Origin: Shewanella xiamenensis
Lineage (GTDB): Bacteria; Pseudomonadota; Gammaproteobacteria; Enterobacterales; Shewanellaceae
Length of the DNA stretch: 64,000 bases
Direction of reading: 5' to 3'
Assembly (NCBI RefSeq): GCF_014647135.1
Contig: NZ_BMOP01000004.1
Coordinates: 185,496 to 249,495 of the forward strand
This document shows positions 62,052-64,000 of the stretch, one piece after another. The notes beneath the pieces are model-generated. The model searched no databases. It worked only from the letters and a program-made list of their open reading frames with translations, and was not told where the DNA came from. The stretch's first letter is position 1. Every line of letters begins with the position of its first letter. Both the position numbers and the translations under genes were made by a program.

Positions 62052-62126
62052 TGGCTGGGGTACTAGGATTCGAACCTAGGTATGCCGGGATCAAAACCCG
62101 GTGCCTTACCGCTTGGCGATACCCCA
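62052..62126 (-). tRNA. tRNA-Gln (anticodon TTG)
   Basis: 75 nt, encoded CCA, TTTTGAT anticodon loop; same sequence as the other Gln copies. Confidence 0.97.
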
Positions 62127-62148
62127 AAAACTGAGAAACATGAAATGA

Positions 62149-62223
62149 TGGCTGGGGTACTAGGATTCGAACCTAGGTATGCCGGGATCAAAACCCGGTG
62201 CCTTACCGCTTGGCGATACCCCA
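62149..62223 (-). tRNA. tRNA-Gln (anticodon TTG)
   Basis: 75 nt, encoded CCA, TTTTGAT anticodon loop; same sequence as the other Gln copies. Confidence 0.97.
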
Positions 62224-62268
62224 ACTAAAACTTGTTTCATCACCCGCTAACGCAGATGTTTAAAATAA

Positions 62269-62353
<85 letters not shown>

Positions 62354-62407
62354 ACAGTTTCAATTTTACATCCTGAAGCGATGCTAGCAAAAGCTAGTAT
62401 AACGAAA

Positions 62408-62484
62408 TGGTAGCAATGGCGGGACTTGAACCTGCGACCCCAGCATTATGAGTGCTGTGCTCTAACCAGCTGAGCTACATTGCC
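62408..62484 (-). tRNA. tRNA-Met (anticodon CAT), elongator
   Basis: 77 nt, encoded CCA, CTCATAA anticodon loop; same as the other elongator Met copy. It is the first gene of the array. Confidence 0.96.
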
Positions 62485-62525
62485 ACTTCGTTATTGCGCG
62501 CCCCTCGTAGCGAGGAACGGGGCGT

Positions 62526-62554
62526 ATTATGCTTATTCGAGGTATCGAGGTCAA
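62526..62554 (-). promoter_or_regulatory. promoter of tRNA array with GC-rich discriminator
   Basis: On the leftward strand TTGACC (62549-62554) and CATAAT (62526-62531) are 17 bp apart. ACGCCCCG follows the -10, a GC-rich discriminator typical of stringently controlled stable-RNA promoters. Confidence 0.85.
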
Positions 62555-62691
62555 CAGCTTTTTTTCGCTATTTTCCTTGATACAAACCGTTCGGCTATTA
62601 CTTCACCAAACTGAGCAACAGATACACTAAATCAGCCTCTGTTGCCCGTATTTTGCCTAACTTTCTACAGCTTAGCCCAATAATGGCTAAC

Positions 62692-63783
62692 TTATACGTT
62701 AAACAGGAAGTGCATCACATCGCCATCTTGAACGATATAAGTCTTGCCTTCTACACGTAATTTACCCGCCTCTTTGGCGCCAGCTTCACCTTTATAGGCA
62801 ATAAAGTCGTCAAATGCCACCACTTGCGCACGGATAAACCCACGTTCGAAGTCGGTATGGATAACGCCCGCCGCCTGTGGTGCAGTCGCGCCTACAGAAA
62901 CGGTCCAAGCACGCACTTCTTTTACGCCCGCAGTGAAGTAAGTTTGCAGGTTCAATAACTGGTAACCCGCACGGATCACGCGATCTAACCCAGGCTCTTC
63001 TAACCCAAGGTCTGCCATAAACTCATCGCGTTCTTCAACATCCATTTCAGCTAGTTCAGATTCAATTGCAGCGCACACTGAAACCACAATGGCGTTTTCT
63101 TTTTCAGCAATGGCACGCACTGCATCTAAGTGTGGGTTATTGTCAAACCCATCTTCAGCCACGTTGGCAATGTACATGGTTGGCTTTAAGGTTAAGAAGT
63201 TTAAGTAAGCAACAGCTTCTAATTCTTCCTTAGAAAGATCCATTGAGCGCAGCATTTTGGCTTCATCGAGCACTGGACGCATTTTCTCAAGGACTTCTAC
63301 CTCAAACTTAGCGTCTTTATCGCCACCCTTAGCACGTTTTTGCTGACGAATAACGGCGCGCTCTAAGCTATCTAAGTCGGCAAGCGCCAACTCGGTATTG
63401 ATCACTTCGATATCACGAGCAGGATCCACTTTGTTTGCAACGTGAACGATGTTGTCATCGTCAAAACAACGTACCACATGACCAATCGCATCGGTTTCAC
63501 GGATGTTAGCAAGGAACTTGTTTCCTAAACCTTCACCTTTAGAAGCACCTGCAACTAGGCCTGCGATATCCACGAACTCCATGGTGGTTGGCAGTATACG
63601 TTGAGGATTAACAATTGCCGCCAGCGCATCTAAACGAGGATCCGGCACAGGCACTACACCAGTGTTTGGCTCAATGGTACAAAACGGGAAGTTTGCCGCT
63701 TCGATGCCAGCCTTAGTTAACGCATTAAAAAGCGTTGATTTACCTACGTTAGGAAGACCAACAATGCCGCATTTAAAACCCAT
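62692..63783 (-). CDS. ychF: YchF, redox/stress-related ribosome-binding ATPase
   Basis: The 363-residue Obg-family P-loop protein starts [20 protein letters not shown], with [18 protein letters not shown] (G3) and an NxxE-type nucleotide specificity segment (NVAED), a coiled-coil middle and a C-terminal TGS-like domain ([24 protein letters not shown]). It prefers ATP over GTP. I start at the ATG complementary to 63781-63783, giving the usual family length with GAGAAAGG upstream; a longer frame to 63864 is unsupported. It follows pth as in E. coli. Confidence 0.97.
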   Translation of the reverse strand: MGFKCGIVGLPNVGKSTLFNALTKAGIEAANFPFCTIEPNTGVVPVPDPRLDALAAIVNPQRILPTTMEFVDIAGLVAGASKGEGLGNKFLANIRETDAIGHVVRCFDDDNIVHVANKVDPARDIEVINTELALADLDSLERAVIRQQKRAKGGDKDAKFEVEVLEKMRPVLDEAKMLRSMDLSKEELEAVAYLNFLTLKPTMYIANVAEDGFDNNPHLDAVRAIAEKENAIVVSVCAAIESELAEMDVEERDEFMADLGLEEPGLDRVIRAGYQLLNLQTYFTAGVKEVRAWTVSVGATAPQAAGVIHTDFERGFIRAQVVAFDDFIAYKGEAGAKEAGKLRVEGKTYIVQDGDVMHFLFNV

Positions 63784-63920
63784 ATTCTTACCTTTCTCTC
63801 GATGATTGGCTGGCAAGTCACACTCACCAGCAAGTTTTAGTCGCACTGCCCCTTGGCAGCACATTGATAAATCGTCTTGACGTTTGAATAGCGACCTATA
63901 ACAAAGCGCCTACCCAAATA

Positions 63921-64000
63921 TTACTCCGCTTTAAAGGAGTGTAATCGAGTCATGGCTTTCACCATGTCCTCTTTAAATAAAATTTCAGTTGAGCGAACGG
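63921..64000 (-). CDS. pth: Pth, peptidyl-tRNA hydrolase, C-terminal end (cut by window edge)
   Basis: The last 25 codons before the TAA (complement of 63921-63923) read VRSTEILFKEDMVKAMTRLH and end SFKAE. The TRLHSFKA ending is the one found in E. coli Pth (NRLHAFKAQ), and ychF directly downstream is the standard neighbour. Pth releases tRNA from stalled peptidyl-tRNA. Too short to judge more. Confidence 0.82.
   Translation of the reverse strand, partial: VRSTEILFKEDMVKAMTRLHSFKAE

Overview
The window is a chromosomal segment of a Shewanella-type gammaproteobacterium. The evidence is a torECAD/torSTR trimethylamine-N-oxide (TMAO) respiration locus with an encoded TorE, two PilZ genes, a DUF4198/DUF2271/PepSY iron-type cluster, and a housekeeping gene order close to that of enterics but with insertions. 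No plasmid, phage, IS transposase or CRISPR array is visible. Both ends cut genes: mazG on the left and pth on the right.

Left part (1-6.1 kb): the 5' part of mazG reads leftwards. After it comes a large hairpin, a good PhoB-box match and a two-gene operon. That operon encodes a metallophosphoesterase resembling the lipid-remodelling phospholipase C PlcP and a two-domain acyltransferase resembling the ornithine-lipid synthase OlsF. Together these look like a phosphate-starvation lipid-replacement unit. A CBS-domain protein and an NCS2 purine permease follow.

TMAO respiration (6.6-16.3 kb): torE (a small ORF), torC (pentahaem cytochrome), torA (molybdoenzyme) and torD (chaperone) are on the + strand. 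torS (hybrid kinase) is on the - strand, torT (TMAO sensor) on + and torR (response regulator) on -. The same 10-bp-spaced double TTCATA element lies before torE and before torR, which fits TorR activation and autoregulation.

Nucleotide and signalling part (16.5-35.3 kb): this holds two PilZ proteins, radA, an alpha/beta hydrolase, serB, a membrane SMP-type protein and deoCABD (all reading left, with a strong hairpin between deoC and deoA). Upstream of these are tsx and nupC, giving a complete uptake-and-degradation route for (deoxy)nucleosides. A TatD nuclease, a small DUF5363 protein, prfC and nlpI follow.

Translation and RNA part (35.5-58.1 kb): pnp, rpsO, truB, rbfA, infB, nusA, rimP, tRNA-fMet, tRNA-Leu(GAG), secG, tpiA, glmM, folP, ftsH, rlmE, yhbY and greA follow the enteric order. 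A GGDEF-EAL gene is inserted between rpsO and pnp, tpiA between glmM and secG, and a secDF pair plus an unknown gene between yhbY and greA.

Right part (58.4-64 kb): a DUF4198-DUF2271-PepSY operon lies behind a Fur-box match. It is followed by a lipoprotein-like gene, a seven-gene tRNA array (Met-Leu-Gln-Gln-Met-Leu-Gln in transcription order) with a near-consensus stringent-type promoter, ychF, and the last codons of pth.
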